From Lachnoclostridium sp. UBA1175 (lineage in GTDB: Bacteria; Bacillota; Clostridia; Lachnospirales; Lachnospiraceae), in the NCBI GenBank assembly GCA_002311665.1, contig DBYX01000015.1:62001-126000 (forward strand): a stretch of DNA of 64,000 nt, written 5' to 3'. The notes under the pieces were generated by a model, which was given only the letters and a program-made list of their open reading frames with translations, was not told the DNA's origin and ran no database searches. A program made the translations under genes and the position numbers. Shown piece after piece: positions 43,540-53,407 of the stretch (its first letter is position 1; each line of letters starts with the position of its first letter).

Positions 43540-45549
43540 TCATTGCACCGTCAGTGTCGCGGGATTCGACGGCGTATCGTCCCCGTTGGCGTCCGTCACG
43601 ATGCAGCGGACTTTATAGCCGTTGTGTCCCGCCTGCGCGGTGATCTTGAACGTCGCCTTCTTGGCGGTCGCGTTCGTCGAGTTCTTCCATGTCGAAGCAC
43701 CCGGCGCCAGCGTCTGCCACTGGTAGGTAAGCGTTCCGACGCCGGTCGCCGCAACCGTGAAGGAAGCGGTTTCCCCGACGGAAACCGTCACGCTCTTCGG
43801 ATGAGTCGTGATCTTCGGGCCGGCGTTGTTCTTCACTGTCAGCGTTGCATCCGCGGACGGGGTCGATTTGCCGTTGCCGTCCGTCACGATACAGCGGACT
43901 TTATATCCGTTGTGCGCGGCCTGCGCGGTGATCTTGAACGTCGCCTTCTTGGCGGTCGCGTTCGTCGAATCCCTCCAGGTCGTAGCGCTCGGGGCCTTTG
44001 TCTGCCACTGGTACGTGAGCGTGCCCGTTCCCGTCGCGGCAACCGTGAACGACGCCGTCTCGCCGACCTTCACGGTCACATCCGCCGGCTGCTTCGTGAT
44101 CTTCGGCCCGCTGCTACTGCTCTCCACCGTGAGATTTCCCTCCAGGGAGGTCACCGGCTCGCCGTTGGCGGCCGTCACGATGCAGCGCACCTTATAGCCG
44201 TTGTGGCCGACCTGTGCGGTCAGGGAAAATGTCGCCGTCTTCGCGGACGGGTTCGTCGAATCCTTCCAGGTGGTAGCCTTGGGAGCCTTCGTCTGCCACT
44301 GATAAGCAAGTGGCTTAACGCCGGTCGCAGCCACCGTAAACTCGGCCTTCGCCCCCGCCTTGACCGTGACATTGCCCGGCTGCTTCGTAATCTTCGGAAG
44401 CACCTTAAGGGTCACCGTCGAGGAGGAAACCGCATTCCCGAGCGTGTCGAGAACGATACAGCAGTAGCTGTACCCGTCCATCGTCTCCTTGACCTGAACC
44501 GGGAAATCCTTGTCCGTGCCGAGAGGCGCCGCACCCCAGTAGCCATTGGGAGCCTTGACCATCCACTGGTACTCAAGCTCGCCGTAACCGGACGCTTCAA
44601 CGGAAAATGTCACTTCCTGTCCGATCGTTCCGGCACCGTTCTCCGGCTGCTTCGTGATCCTCGGCGGCCCCGGTTTGTAGATCGCGTACAGCGCCTGCGA
44701 TACCATGGTCAACTGAATCTTGTCCCCGGGCTGATACTGGCCGTAATTCGATCTTCTGTTCATGGACCATCCGTCGAACTGATAACCTTCCTTCTCGGGA
44801 ATCACATTCGGGATCGTCACCTGCGCGCCGAACGTCGTTGTGACCGGGGAGGGCACATTGCCCGTTCCGCCGTTCACGTAGTACGTTAAGGTTCCGCTCT
44901 TGCTCGAGTCCGGAATCACATAATAGATGTAAAAACCGCAGGTGTGATAACCGTCACCGATGGCTGTCCAATAATCGGCCGGGCGGCCGTTGATGGTCAC
45001 CTTGGTATTGTACACATCGATATCATACCCGTTCTGCGCCGTGATCCAGACAAGGACGCGGTATCTCACGCCCTTCTTGAATGTATCCGTCTCCGTCATA
45101 GTGGTAGATTCTCCGTTCGCGGCAATCTCCGTGTATGATGCTCCGCTTCGGAAATAATAGTACCTCTCATCTCCGCTGACGAGATCGTCCTTGCTCATCT
45201 TCGGCGTCTGTCCCAAAACCGGAAGCGGGGCAGTCACGTTGACGGTCGTAAGAATCTCCGCCCATCTTGCGTACAGATGAAGGTCGGAGGTAATCTTGCC
45301 TCCGCTCCAGTATGTTTTAAGAGTGGGATCCTTATACCAGCCTTTGAAGGAATATCCTTCCCTCGTCGGTCTTTTGTACGCCCACTCTTCGCCGTCCTCG
45401 ATCTGCTCGGAGCTGATCGGGTCGCCGCCGTTCGTGTGGTACGTCACCGTCCACATCTGGCCGGACGCCTGCGCGGATCCGCTCATTTTCAGAACAAAGA
45501 CCGCCGTCAGGGCCATCGCCAGCAAAATTTCCAACACTCTCTTTCTCAT
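43540..45549 (-). CDS. Secreted InlB-repeat / Ig-like repeat protein
   Basis: A 669-residue exported protein: signal peptide to about residue 30 (GSAQASG), InlB-type repeat (TVTYHTNGGDPISSEQ ... GYSFKGWY ... LHLYARW), a unique domain of about 110 residues, a second InlB-type repeat (LTYYVNGGTGNV ... GYQFDGWSMN ... ALYAIYK), and four Ig-like modules to the C-terminus. The last three modules are nearly identical (ATFKITAQAGHNGYKVRCIV). No LRR or enzyme domain. AGGAGG precedes the start. It is the last gene of the 56179-43540 run. Confidence 0.86.
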   Translation of the reverse strand: MRKRVLEILLAMALTAVFVLKMSGSAQASGQMWTVTYHTNGGDPISSEQIEDGEEWAYKRPTREGYSFKGWYKDPTLKTYWSGGKITSDLHLYARWAEILTTVNVTAPLPVLGQTPKMSKDDLVSGDERYYYFRSGASYTEIAANGESTTMTETDTFKKGVRYRVLVWITAQNGYDIDVYNTKVTINGRPADYWTAIGDGYHTCGFYIYYVIPDSSKSGTLTYYVNGGTGNVPSPVTTTFGAQVTIPNVIPEKEGYQFDGWSMNRRSNYGQYQPGDKIQLTMVSQALYAIYKPGPPRITKQPENGAGTIGQEVTFSVEASGYGELEYQWMVKAPNGYWGAAPLGTDKDFPVQVKETMDGYSYCCIVLDTLGNAVSSSTVTLKVLPKITKQPGNVTVKAGAKAEFTVAATGVKPLAYQWQTKAPKATTWKDSTNPSAKTATFSLTAQVGHNGYKVRCIVTAANGEPVTSLEGNLTVESSSSGPKITKQPADVTVKVGETASFTVAATGTGTLTYQWQTKAPSATTWRDSTNATAKKATFKITAQAAHNGYKVRCIVTDGNGKSTPSADATLTVKNNAGPKITTHPKSVTVSVGETASFTVAATGVGTLTYQWQTLAPGASTWKNSTNATAKKATFKITAQAGHNGYKVRCIVTDANGDDTPSNPATLTVQ

Positions 45550-45580
45550 CCCGGAAACCTCCTGCTCTTTTTCTTAAATA

Positions 45581-48574
45581 TCAATTCACTGTGATCGTCA
45601 CGGTCTTCGTCGTGGCTCGGTTGCCGTCCTCATCCGTGACGATACAGCGGATTTTAAAACCGTTGTGGCCGATCTGCGTGCGGATGCTGAGCTTCGCGGT
45701 CTTCGCGCCCGCCGCCGTGGAATCGGTCCATTTGCCGGTGGACGGGTTGTACACCTGCCACTGGTAACTCAAGGTCGACAGGCCTCTCGCGGTCACGGAA
45801 AATGTGACCGTCGTCCCTGCGGTGACCTCATAATTTTTCATCTGCGAGGTGAGCTGGATCCGAACGACCTTGAGCGTCACCTCGTCGGTGATCATCTGCG
45901 TCCCGTTCGCGTCCGTGATCACGCACCGGACCAGATGACCGTTGTGGCCCTCCTGGGCCGAAAGATTAAACTCCGCCTTCTTTGCGCTCACCGCCGAGGA
46001 ATTCTTCCACGCGGTCGCGCCCGGCGCTTTCAACTGCCACTGATACGTGAGCTGCCCGATGCCGTATGCCACAACGCGGAAGCCTGCGGTCTCGCCCGGG
46101 AGCACGGTAATTCCCGTCGGCTGCGTGTGAATACCCGGCTGAACGACGGTCAGCGCGGCCACGCTGCTCGTCGCCGAGAGCCCGGTCTCATCCTTCACCA
46201 CGCATCGGAACTGATAGCCGTTGTGGCCTGCTTTCGCGACGAGCGTAAACGTCGCGGTCTTGGCGCAGGCCGATGCCGAATCCTTCCACTCGGACGATCC
46301 GGAAGCCTTCGTCTGCCAGCGGTAAGTGATCGTTCCCACGCCGGTCACCGCCACATTCAGGCTGATCGACTCGCCGACTGTGATTGTCGCACTCTTCGGC
46401 TGTGCGGTGAACTTCGGGGCCGTTCCCCAGACGGCGTAGAGCACCGTATCCTTCGTAAGAAGGAGCGTGTTGCCCGCCTTGTACTTCGGCTTCTTCGCGG
46501 TCTTCGAGGTCGCCCAGCCGAGGAACGTGTAATTCGTGCGCGTCGGCTTCGCGGACGGGATCGTCACGGTCGTGTCCACCGGCTCCTCGATCGCCGCAAC
46601 CGTTCCGGTTCCCCCGTTGCTGTCGAACGTCAGTCTTGCGCGCTCCGTCAGATCGACAGTCGTGTCGCGGTTGATGATCAGGGTGATGTCCTCCCAGTCC
46701 AGTCGGACCGCGTTGGTCCCGAGAGTCCTCGCGTCACCGTATATGTATGTGTTGTAAAGGTCGGATGCAACCCCCACAATTTCGACTTCACTCGAAACCC
46801 CGTAACAACTGAGATACGTCAGCTTCCGGTTGTTGCAGAGGTCCAACTCCGTCAGTTTGTTCTTCTCACAGCCGAGCTGCCGAAGCTCCTTGTTGTTGCT
46901 CAGATTCAGCGTTGTCAGCTGATTCCCGTCGCAGAACAACCGCTCCAGCGCGGTGTTCGCACTCACATTCAGGCTTGCCAGACGGTTGTCCGAGCAGTAG
47001 AGGAACCGCAGTTCCGTAAAATTCTCAATCCCCGCAAGGCTCTGAATTCCCAGGCCGCTGACATCCATCTCGGCTGTCGCGGCGATCTCCGCCTCGCTGA
47101 GGTTACCGTCCGCGTCCGTGTCACAGTTCTCGCTCAGGTAAGCGCGGAAGGATGCGTCGGAAAAATCCTTCGCGATGACGCACTTCGGAATGTCCAGCAG
47201 GCACTCGCGGGAGTACGCCTGCCTTCCCTGTCCGTCGGTGACGATGCAGCGGAAACGGTATCCCTTATGTGCGGCCGACACGGTGAACCGAAGTGTCGCC
47301 GTCTTCGCGCTTGATGCCATGGAATTCTTCCACGTTACCGCCCCCGGAGCCTGCGTCTGCCACTGATAGGTGAGCGTTCCCGTGCCGGTCGCCGCCACCG
47401 TCAGTTTCGCGGCAGATCCCACCGCGACATACATTTCGCTCTCCGGCTGCCTCGTCATTGCCTTCTTCCAGATCGCGTAGAGCACTAAACTGTCGTTCAT
47501 CGTGATCGAGCTGCCTACGGAATATTTCACCGTAGACGAGCCGGGTACGTCCGTCCATCCCATGAGATAGTACCCTGCCCGGATCGCCGAAGGAACGGTC
47601 GCCTTCGCACCGCGGCTGACTCGAATGACCCTGTTGCTGACGGTTCCTCCCGTGGTGATCAGGCACATCGCGCTTTCCCGGCTTCCCACCTCCACGATCT
47701 GCGTATTCACATCGATCATAGCGAAGCCGCTGTTGTTTCCCGTCGGAACGATCAGATATACCAATCCATCCGTGCGTACTTTCTCCGGAAGCAGCTGTGT
47801 ATTCCGGCTGATATTCAGGCCTTTCAGAAGTGTATTGTTGCAGGCCAGATAGGTCAGCTTCGGGTTGCTGCGAAGATCCAGAGTCGTCAACCGGTTGGCC
47901 GGACAGAACAGATATTCCAGCTGCGGATTGTTGCTCAGATCCAGCGTAGCGATCGCGTTATCTTCACAGCCCAGCTCGGTAAGCAGCGGGTTGTGGGAGA
48001 CATCCAGCTCCGTCAGTCTGTTGCTTCCGCACGACAAATCCTGCAGCTTCGTGTTTTTGCTCACATCCAGAGTCTCCAGCCGGTTAGACATACAATTGAG
48101 CGTCTGAAGTTCCGTGTTCGCGCTCACATCCAACGACTCCAACTGACAGTAATAACAGGTCAGATAGGTCAGCTTTTTGTTGTTGCTCACGTCGAGCCCG
48201 TCGAGTATGGCAAAATCCAAATACAGATATTCAAGGTTCGTGTTTCTGCTGACATCCAGGCTCGTCAGCCGCCCACCCATGCAGTATATCCGGGTTAGGT
48301 TGGTGAGCACTTCAATCCCCTGCATCGAGGTGACGGTCTTATTCCAGAGATAAACCTCTTCCGCCTGCTCGATCTCGCTCCGGCTGAGTTTTCCGTCTCC
48401 GTTCTTATCGTATGTTGTACGAACATATTCCTGAAAAATCTCATCCGGAAATGTCGACGCAATATCCACATCCCCGCCGGCGGCTCTCGCGGTATTCCCG
48501 CGAATTGTAACGAAAAGTACCGCAAGGATCATTATCGACAGGATCGTCACTCGCACACAAATTCGCTTTTTCAT
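45581..48574 (-). CDS. Secreted LRR / InlB-repeat / Ig-like protein with two copies of the module set
   Basis: A 997-residue exported protein. After the signal peptide comes an EF-hand-like loop (YDKNGDGKLSRSEIEQ), then a first leucine-rich repeat block (about 70-290), an InlB-like segment ending LVLYAIWKK, and one Ig-like module. Then the set repeats: EF-hand-like CDTDADGNLSEAEIAA, a shorter LRR block, an InlB-type repeat (LTFDSNGGTGTVAAIEEP ... YTFLGWATSK ... VLYAVWG) and three Ig-like modules. This looks like internal duplication. The start at 48574 has GGAGAAACGG directly upstream; an ATG six codons earlier does not. Confidence 0.87.
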   Translation of the reverse strand: MKKRICVRVTILSIMILAVLFVTIRGNTARAAGGDVDIASTFPDEIFQEYVRTTYDKNGDGKLSRSEIEQAEEVYLWNKTVTSMQGIEVLTNLTRIYCMGGRLTSLDVSRNTNLEYLYLDFAILDGLDVSNNKKLTYLTCYYCQLESLDVSANTELQTLNCMSNRLETLDVSKNTKLQDLSCGSNRLTELDVSHNPLLTELGCEDNAIATLDLSNNPQLEYLFCPANRLTTLDLRSNPKLTYLACNNTLLKGLNISRNTQLLPEKVRTDGLVYLIVPTGNNSGFAMIDVNTQIVEVGSRESAMCLITTGGTVSNRVIRVSRGAKATVPSAIRAGYYLMGWTDVPGSSTVKYSVGSSITMNDSLVLYAIWKKAMTRQPESEMYVAVGSAAKLTVAATGTGTLTYQWQTQAPGAVTWKNSMASSAKTATLRFTVSAAHKGYRFRCIVTDGQGRQAYSRECLLDIPKCVIAKDFSDASFRAYLSENCDTDADGNLSEAEIAATAEMDVSGLGIQSLAGIENFTELRFLYCSDNRLASLNVSANTALERLFCDGNQLTTLNLSNNKELRQLGCEKNKLTELDLCNNRKLTYLSCYGVSSEVEIVGVASDLYNTYIYGDARTLGTNAVRLDWEDITLIINRDTTVDLTERARLTFDSNGGTGTVAAIEEPVDTTVTIPSAKPTRTNYTFLGWATSKTAKKPKYKAGNTLLLTKDTVLYAVWGTAPKFTAQPKSATITVGESISLNVAVTGVGTITYRWQTKASGSSEWKDSASACAKTATFTLVAKAGHNGYQFRCVVKDETGLSATSSVAALTVVQPGIHTQPTGITVLPGETAGFRVVAYGIGQLTYQWQLKAPGATAWKNSSAVSAKKAEFNLSAQEGHNGHLVRCVITDANGTQMITDEVTLKVVRIQLTSQMKNYEVTAGTTVTFSVTARGLSTLSYQWQVYNPSTGKWTDSTAAGAKTAKLSIRTQIGHNGFKIRCIVTDEDGNRATTKTVTITVN

Positions 48575-48635
48575 TCCGTTTCTCCTTATCACCGTCTCCG
48601 GGGCTCACGCCGACTGCGTTTCCGCGGAACGCCGT

Positions 48636-50696
48636 TCAATCCGGCGAGACACATGACCTCCAGTCGTAATCCTCAAAAGAAACCAGGCTGACATATTTTC
48701 CGTAAATGGACACATGATGTTGGCGATCATACTTGACCATCGTGGGAATTCCTATGAGAAAAAATCCGTAACTGACGGAATCGCCTTCATCATCCCATGT
48801 GCAGTCCACCTGATAGTACATCCCGTCTTCAAGTCTTACGATGTCCCAGGCGTGGTTTCCGCCGACAACCTCATAGCACGGAATCCTCAGCATTTCCATA
48901 AACGCGCAGAACAATTCCGAGTAGCCGCTGCACACCGCGATATGATCATTCAGAACCTCGTCCGCGCGGTGCTGCTTGTATGTGTAGTCGTAACTTACAT
49001 TCAGCACGATCCAGTCATGGATCGCCTTGATCTGCTCAACACGGTTCATATTTTCCGTGATCAAACTCTCCACGATCGCTTCCATCGTCTTGACGTCTTC
49101 CGGCGACAGATTGTATGCTCTCCAGTCTGACCTGTGACCGCAATTTTCGCTGAGATCGGGATCAAGGTTTCCGCCGCAGTTCATCGTCAGATATTGGCAT
49201 CCGCTCACATCCAATGTCTTTAAGTTGTTGCACTCGCACGTTAAACGCCGCAACTCCTTATTTTTCTTCAGATTGAGCGAGGTCAGGCTGTTGAAGGAGC
49301 AATACAGCGTTTCAAGCAGCGGGCAGCCGGTCAGGTTGAGCGAGGTCAGCCGGTTGTCGTTGCAGTAGATCAAAGTCATCTTCGGGCATTTTGCGACATA
49401 GAGAAATGTCAGGCGGTTGTTGTTGCAGTTCAGCTGCTCCAGTTTCGTGTTGTTGCGCAGGTCCAGATCCGTCAGGAGGTTGTCCGCGCACTCCAGGATC
49501 GTCAGCTCGGTGTTGTTGCTGACATCCAGCGTACGCAACCGGTATTCGTAGAAAGTCTTCGTCGCGGAATCGTAGAATCGCAACCCGGAGCACCCAAGCG
49601 TCTCCAGCTTCACGTTCCTGCTGACATCCAGCTTCGTCAGCAGGTTCCGGCTGCAGTGAAGGAAGGTCAGTTCCGTGTTGCAGCTCAGATTCAGCGAAGT
49701 GATGTAGTTGCCGTTAAACACATAGTCAAACTGGGTGAATCCCTGGGATTCGTCGACAACGGAATCTACTTCCCCGCTGCAGTCCAGATACTCCAGCTTC
49801 GTGAAGAACTCGACGCCCGCAAGGGTTTCAATCCCCATCGAAGGCACATCGATCTTCTTCGCAGCCTGCAGCTCCGTTGTGTTGAGCGTGCCGTTTTTGT
49901 CCTTGTCGAAATTTGATGAAACGTAATTCCGGAATGTCACGTCCGGAAAATAAGTCGCCGAGACGGGGATGTTGACAAGAAACACCTGCGCGATATCGGA
50001 GACCACCGCGTTCCCGTTTCCGTCCGTGACCACACAGCGGAACTGATACCCCTGGTGGCCGCCCTGCGCTTTGGTTGTGAATTTCGCGGTCTTGGCGTAT
50101 GCGGAGGTGGAGTTCTTCCACGTGTTGGAATTCGGCGCCTTGGTCTGCCACTGATAGGAGAGCGTGCCCGCACCGGTCGCTGCGACGGTGAGCGTCAGCG
50201 AGGAACCGACGGACACCGTCTTGCCCTTCGGCTGCGTGGTGATCTTCGGTCTTACGGTGAGCTTCGCCGCGGCGGTCGTCGCCGTCGCGCCGGAACCGTC
50301 GGTCACGACACAGCGGAACTGGTACCCGTTGTGGCCGCCCTGCACGGTGATGCTGAACTTCGCCGTCTTCGCGGACGACGAGGTGGAATTCTTCCACGCC
50401 GACGAAGCCGAAGCTCTCGTCTGCCACTGGTATTTCAGCGTGCCGCTCCCGCTCGCCGAGACTGTGAAAGTCACCGTGTTGCCGACGTAGGTCGTGACAT
50501 TTTTCGGCTGTTTCGCGATCGTGACGGAAGCACTAACCACACCGGTACTGCTCCATCCGCCGATCTGCGCCTCCGCGCCGGAAGCCTCGGCGGGCGACGC
50601 CAGTGCCCGCGTGCTGCCGTAAGCAAGGCCGATGACACACGCCAGAAGCGCAAGCATCGCCGTTACAATGCGAATGATTCTCTGTTTCCTCTTCAT
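48636..50696 (-). CDS. Secreted Ig-like / LRR / transglutaminase-domain protein, paralogue
   Basis: A 686-residue exported protein: signal peptide (MLALLACVIGLAYGS), two Ig-like modules, an EF-hand-like FDKDKNGTLNTTEL, LRR block (about 260-520), then a transglutaminase-like domain with Cys in HIAVCSGYSELFCAF, His in VVGGNHAWDIVRLE and Asp in YYQVDCTWDDEG. It is the close paralogue of the 793-residue protein but has one Ig module less. The start at 50696 follows GGAGGA; the longer frame upstream overlaps the terminator of the previous gene. Confidence 0.87.
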   Translation of the reverse strand: MKRKQRIIRIVTAMLALLACVIGLAYGSTRALASPAEASGAEAQIGGWSSTGVVSASVTIAKQPKNVTTYVGNTVTFTVSASGSGTLKYQWQTRASASSAWKNSTSSSAKTAKFSITVQGGHNGYQFRCVVTDGSGATATTAAAKLTVRPKITTQPKGKTVSVGSSLTLTVAATGAGTLSYQWQTKAPNSNTWKNSTSAYAKTAKFTTKAQGGHQGYQFRCVVTDGNGNAVVSDIAQVFLVNIPVSATYFPDVTFRNYVSSNFDKDKNGTLNTTELQAAKKIDVPSMGIETLAGVEFFTKLEYLDCSGEVDSVVDESQGFTQFDYVFNGNYITSLNLSCNTELTFLHCSRNLLTKLDVSRNVKLETLGCSGLRFYDSATKTFYEYRLRTLDVSNNTELTILECADNLLTDLDLRNNTKLEQLNCNNNRLTFLYVAKCPKMTLIYCNDNRLTSLNLTGCPLLETLYCSFNSLTSLNLKKNKELRRLTCECNNLKTLDVSGCQYLTMNCGGNLDPDLSENCGHRSDWRAYNLSPEDVKTMEAIVESLITENMNRVEQIKAIHDWIVLNVSYDYTYKQHRADEVLNDHIAVCSGYSELFCAFMEMLRIPCYEVVGGNHAWDIVRLEDGMYYQVDCTWDDEGDSVSYGFFLIGIPTMVKYDRQHHVSIYGKYVSLVSFEDYDWRSCVSPD

Positions 50697-50767
50697 GGCA
50701 AATCCTCCGTTGTCGATCCGGAAGGGTTCCCCCTCCGTCGAACGCCGCATAGTCTTTCTCAAACACG

Positions 50768-50790
50768 AAAACGCTGATCCCTCAGCGTTT
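50768..50790 (-). terminator. Possible weak terminator between LRR genes
   Basis: AACGCTGA-N4-TCAGCGTT hairpin followed on the minus strand by TTCGTGTTTG. The T-run is interrupted, so partial read-through into the next LRR gene is likely. Confidence 0.5.
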
Positions 50791-50822
50791 CCGTTTCGCG
50801 GCGCACGTTCGCGCCCTCTGTT

Positions 50823-53351
50823 TTATTGCACACGAATCGTGGCAACACTCGTGGTTGTGTTGCCCGTGCTGTCCGTCACGATGCAGCGCACCTTGTAGCC
50901 GTTGTGGGCGGCCTGCGTCGTGATCTTAAACGTCGCTTTCTTCGCGGTCGAGTTTGTCGAGTTCTTCCACGCGGTCGCTCCCGGGGCCAGCGTCTGCCAC
51001 TGGTACGTCAGCGTGCCCGTGCCGGTTGCCACCACCTTGAAGCTTGCTGCCGTGCCGGCCGAAACCGTCGCGTCCTTCGGCTGCGTCGTGATCTTCGGTC
51101 CCGGAACGGTCGCCACTTTAAGCGTCACCGGCATGGTGATCGTCTTCTTGCCCGTGCTGTCCGTGATCACGCAGCGGAACTGATACCCGTCGTGTCCCGC
51201 CTGCGCCGTAATGCTGAAGCTTGCCTTCTTCGCGGTTGCGTTCGTCGAATTCTTCCATGTCGTCTGGCTCGGAGCGCTCGTCTGCCACTGGTAGGTGAGC
51301 GTACCCGTTCCCATCGCGACGACAGTCATTTTCGCCGTCTCCCCGACCGAAACCTGCGTGTCCTTCGGCTGCGTCTTGATCGTCGGTCCTCCCGCGGAAG
51401 CCACCTTGAGCGTCACCGGCTTGGTCGCCAAAATGTCGTCGTACGGATCCTTTATGACACAGCGCACCTTGTATCCGTTGTGTCCGGTCTGCGCCTTCAG
51501 GCTGAAGGTCGGCGTGGTTGCGTTCGCCGCTGTCGAGTTTTTCCAGCAGGTTGCACCGGGGGCCAGCACCTGCCACTGGTAGGTCAGCTCCGCTCCCGCT
51601 TCCGCAACAACGGAAAATTTAGCCGTCGAGCCGGCGCTGACGGCCGTCTCCTTCGGTTGTGAAACGATCCGCGGCAACACATAGAGTATAATCGGATAAC
51701 ACTGGTCAAAACTCCCGTCCTCATTGGTCGCTCTGTAATAAACCCAACTATCGTTTCCGAAGTCTCCCGCCGTAAAGCTGAACTTTGCTTTCTTTCCGTT
51801 CGCGCCGGGAACCGCATTTTCATCGCAATAGTACCTTGCAGCGGTACTGTAGTACCATTGGATCGACGCATTTTCATTCACTGCGGGGTGCGCCTCCAGC
51901 TCCACTTTCGCTCCGTAGTAAACTTTCACCGCATACTTCGAGAAATAATAGTTATTATCCCTTACATTCCTCGGTTTTGAGAACTCAAATTCCGGCACAC
52001 CGCGTAAATACAGAGTGAATCCCGTTTTTTGGGTTACGGAACCGTTTGTCATATTGCAATAGTACTGGTTCATCGCCGTCTGCCTGTCCACAAGAACCGT
52101 CACCACACGCGGGTGACTTCCGGAGACAACCGGTTTGGTTATCGCGCCTTTCTGCATCCAGGTATACTCCGTGCCCTCCCGAGGCTGCTCGTCGGGATAG
52201 AGAACGAGCTCCGAGCCTGTGCCTGCATACAAGCTGAATGCGCCTGCTGGCCCGGAGGCGAATGTCAGACAAAGGCTCACTTTGATCCCGGGGTTCCCCA
52301 TACAAAACAGGGTACTCAACCATTTATGTGATGTCATATCCAGCGAAGCGATCCGGTTATCGTTGCACCTCACCCACGTCAGTTTCGTTTGAGCGGACAG
52401 ATCCAACTGCGTGAGTCCGAGCCCCTGACAGGAAAGCGAACGCAGTTCGCTCAGCGGTGCGAGCATTGCGGTGAAATCCTCAATGGGATTGTAACCGCAG
52501 TTCAAATACTCAAGATCCGGACAGGTGCTGAGATCCACTGTCGTCAGCCGGTTGTTCTCAAAATCAAGATTGTTCAGTTCCGTACATTGCGAAATATCGA
52601 GGGACGCCAGCTTGTTATCGCCGACCTCAAGGGTATGCAGCTTCGAATTGTGCGTCACATCGAGTGACGTCAACAGATTGCCTTCGCACTTAAGACAATA
52701 CAACAGGGGAGCCGTCGAGACATCCAGTGACTTGATGAAATTGCCCGAACATATCAGGGCTCCCAACTCCGCACATTCGCTTATATCCAGCGTCTCGAGC
52801 AGGTTATCTTCCGCTTTGAGGTCATACAACTTTTTGTTGCTCCTCAAGTCCAGCTCCTGCATAAAATTACATGAACAATCAAGTGTTTTCAGCTTAGTGC
52901 AGCGGCTCACATCCAGGTATGTCAGCCGGTTATCGTCGCAGAACAGTTCGTCGAGCATCGTGCATTTGCCGACATCAACGGACTCCAGAAGATTATTACT
53001 GAGACTTACGGTTACCAGCTTGGTATTCCTGCTGAGATCGGCCTTAGTGATAAAGTTATCGTCGGCCACCAGCCCGGTGAGCTCGGTAAAAACCTCGATT
53101 CCCGAAAGGCTCTCTAAATCGCTGTCGATGATCCTGATCGTACTGACGGCCGCAATCTCACTGCTGCTGAGTTTGCCGTCACCGTTTGTATCGATCTCTC
53201 CCGAGACATATTCGCGGAACACCTCATCGGGAAATGTCGAGTCAATATCAATCCCGTCGGCGGCACCGGCCGGAATGGCAACGACCAGACCGACGCAGAC
53301 CGCCAGAACCGCGGCTGTCAGCACCCCCACAATACCTCTGCGTTTTTTCAT
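50823..53351 (-). CDS. Secreted LRR / Ig-like protein
   Basis: An 842-residue exported protein. Signal peptide (GVLTAAVLAVCVGLVVAIP), EF-hand-like IDTNGDGKLSSSEIAA, a long leucine-rich repeat block (about 65-350, with regular LDCSCNF/LDISQCTELN units), a divergent Ig-like middle (about 380-560), and three well-conserved Ig-like modules plus one more divergent copy at the C-terminus. No catalytic domain was recognised. The start at 53351 has AGGTGAGAG upstream; a longer frame to 53387 is less likely. Confidence 0.86.
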   Translation of the reverse strand: MKKRRGIVGVLTAAVLAVCVGLVVAIPAGAADGIDIDSTFPDEVFREYVSGEIDTNGDGKLSSSEIAAVSTIRIIDSDLESLSGIEVFTELTGLVADDNFITKADLSRNTKLVTVSLSNNLLESVDVGKCTMLDELFCDDNRLTYLDVSRCTKLKTLDCSCNFMQELDLRSNKKLYDLKAEDNLLETLDISECAELGALICSGNFIKSLDVSTAPLLYCLKCEGNLLTSLDVTHNSKLHTLEVGDNKLASLDISQCTELNNLDFENNRLTTVDLSTCPDLEYLNCGYNPIEDFTAMLAPLSELRSLSCQGLGLTQLDLSAQTKLTWVRCNDNRIASLDMTSHKWLSTLFCMGNPGIKVSLCLTFASGPAGAFSLYAGTGSELVLYPDEQPREGTEYTWMQKGAITKPVVSGSHPRVVTVLVDRQTAMNQYYCNMTNGSVTQKTGFTLYLRGVPEFEFSKPRNVRDNNYYFSKYAVKVYYGAKVELEAHPAVNENASIQWYYSTAARYYCDENAVPGANGKKAKFSFTAGDFGNDSWVYYRATNEDGSFDQCYPIILYVLPRIVSQPKETAVSAGSTAKFSVVAEAGAELTYQWQVLAPGATCWKNSTAANATTPTFSLKAQTGHNGYKVRCVIKDPYDDILATKPVTLKVASAGGPTIKTQPKDTQVSVGETAKMTVVAMGTGTLTYQWQTSAPSQTTWKNSTNATAKKASFSITAQAGHDGYQFRCVITDSTGKKTITMPVTLKVATVPGPKITTQPKDATVSAGTAASFKVVATGTGTLTYQWQTLAPGATAWKNSTNSTAKKATFKITTQAAHNGYKVRCIVTDSTGNTTTSVATIRVQ

Positions 53352-53407
53352 CTCTCTCACCTGTTCCTTTTCACCGAAAACCCTCAATCCTGCTCACGCA
53401 CACCGGA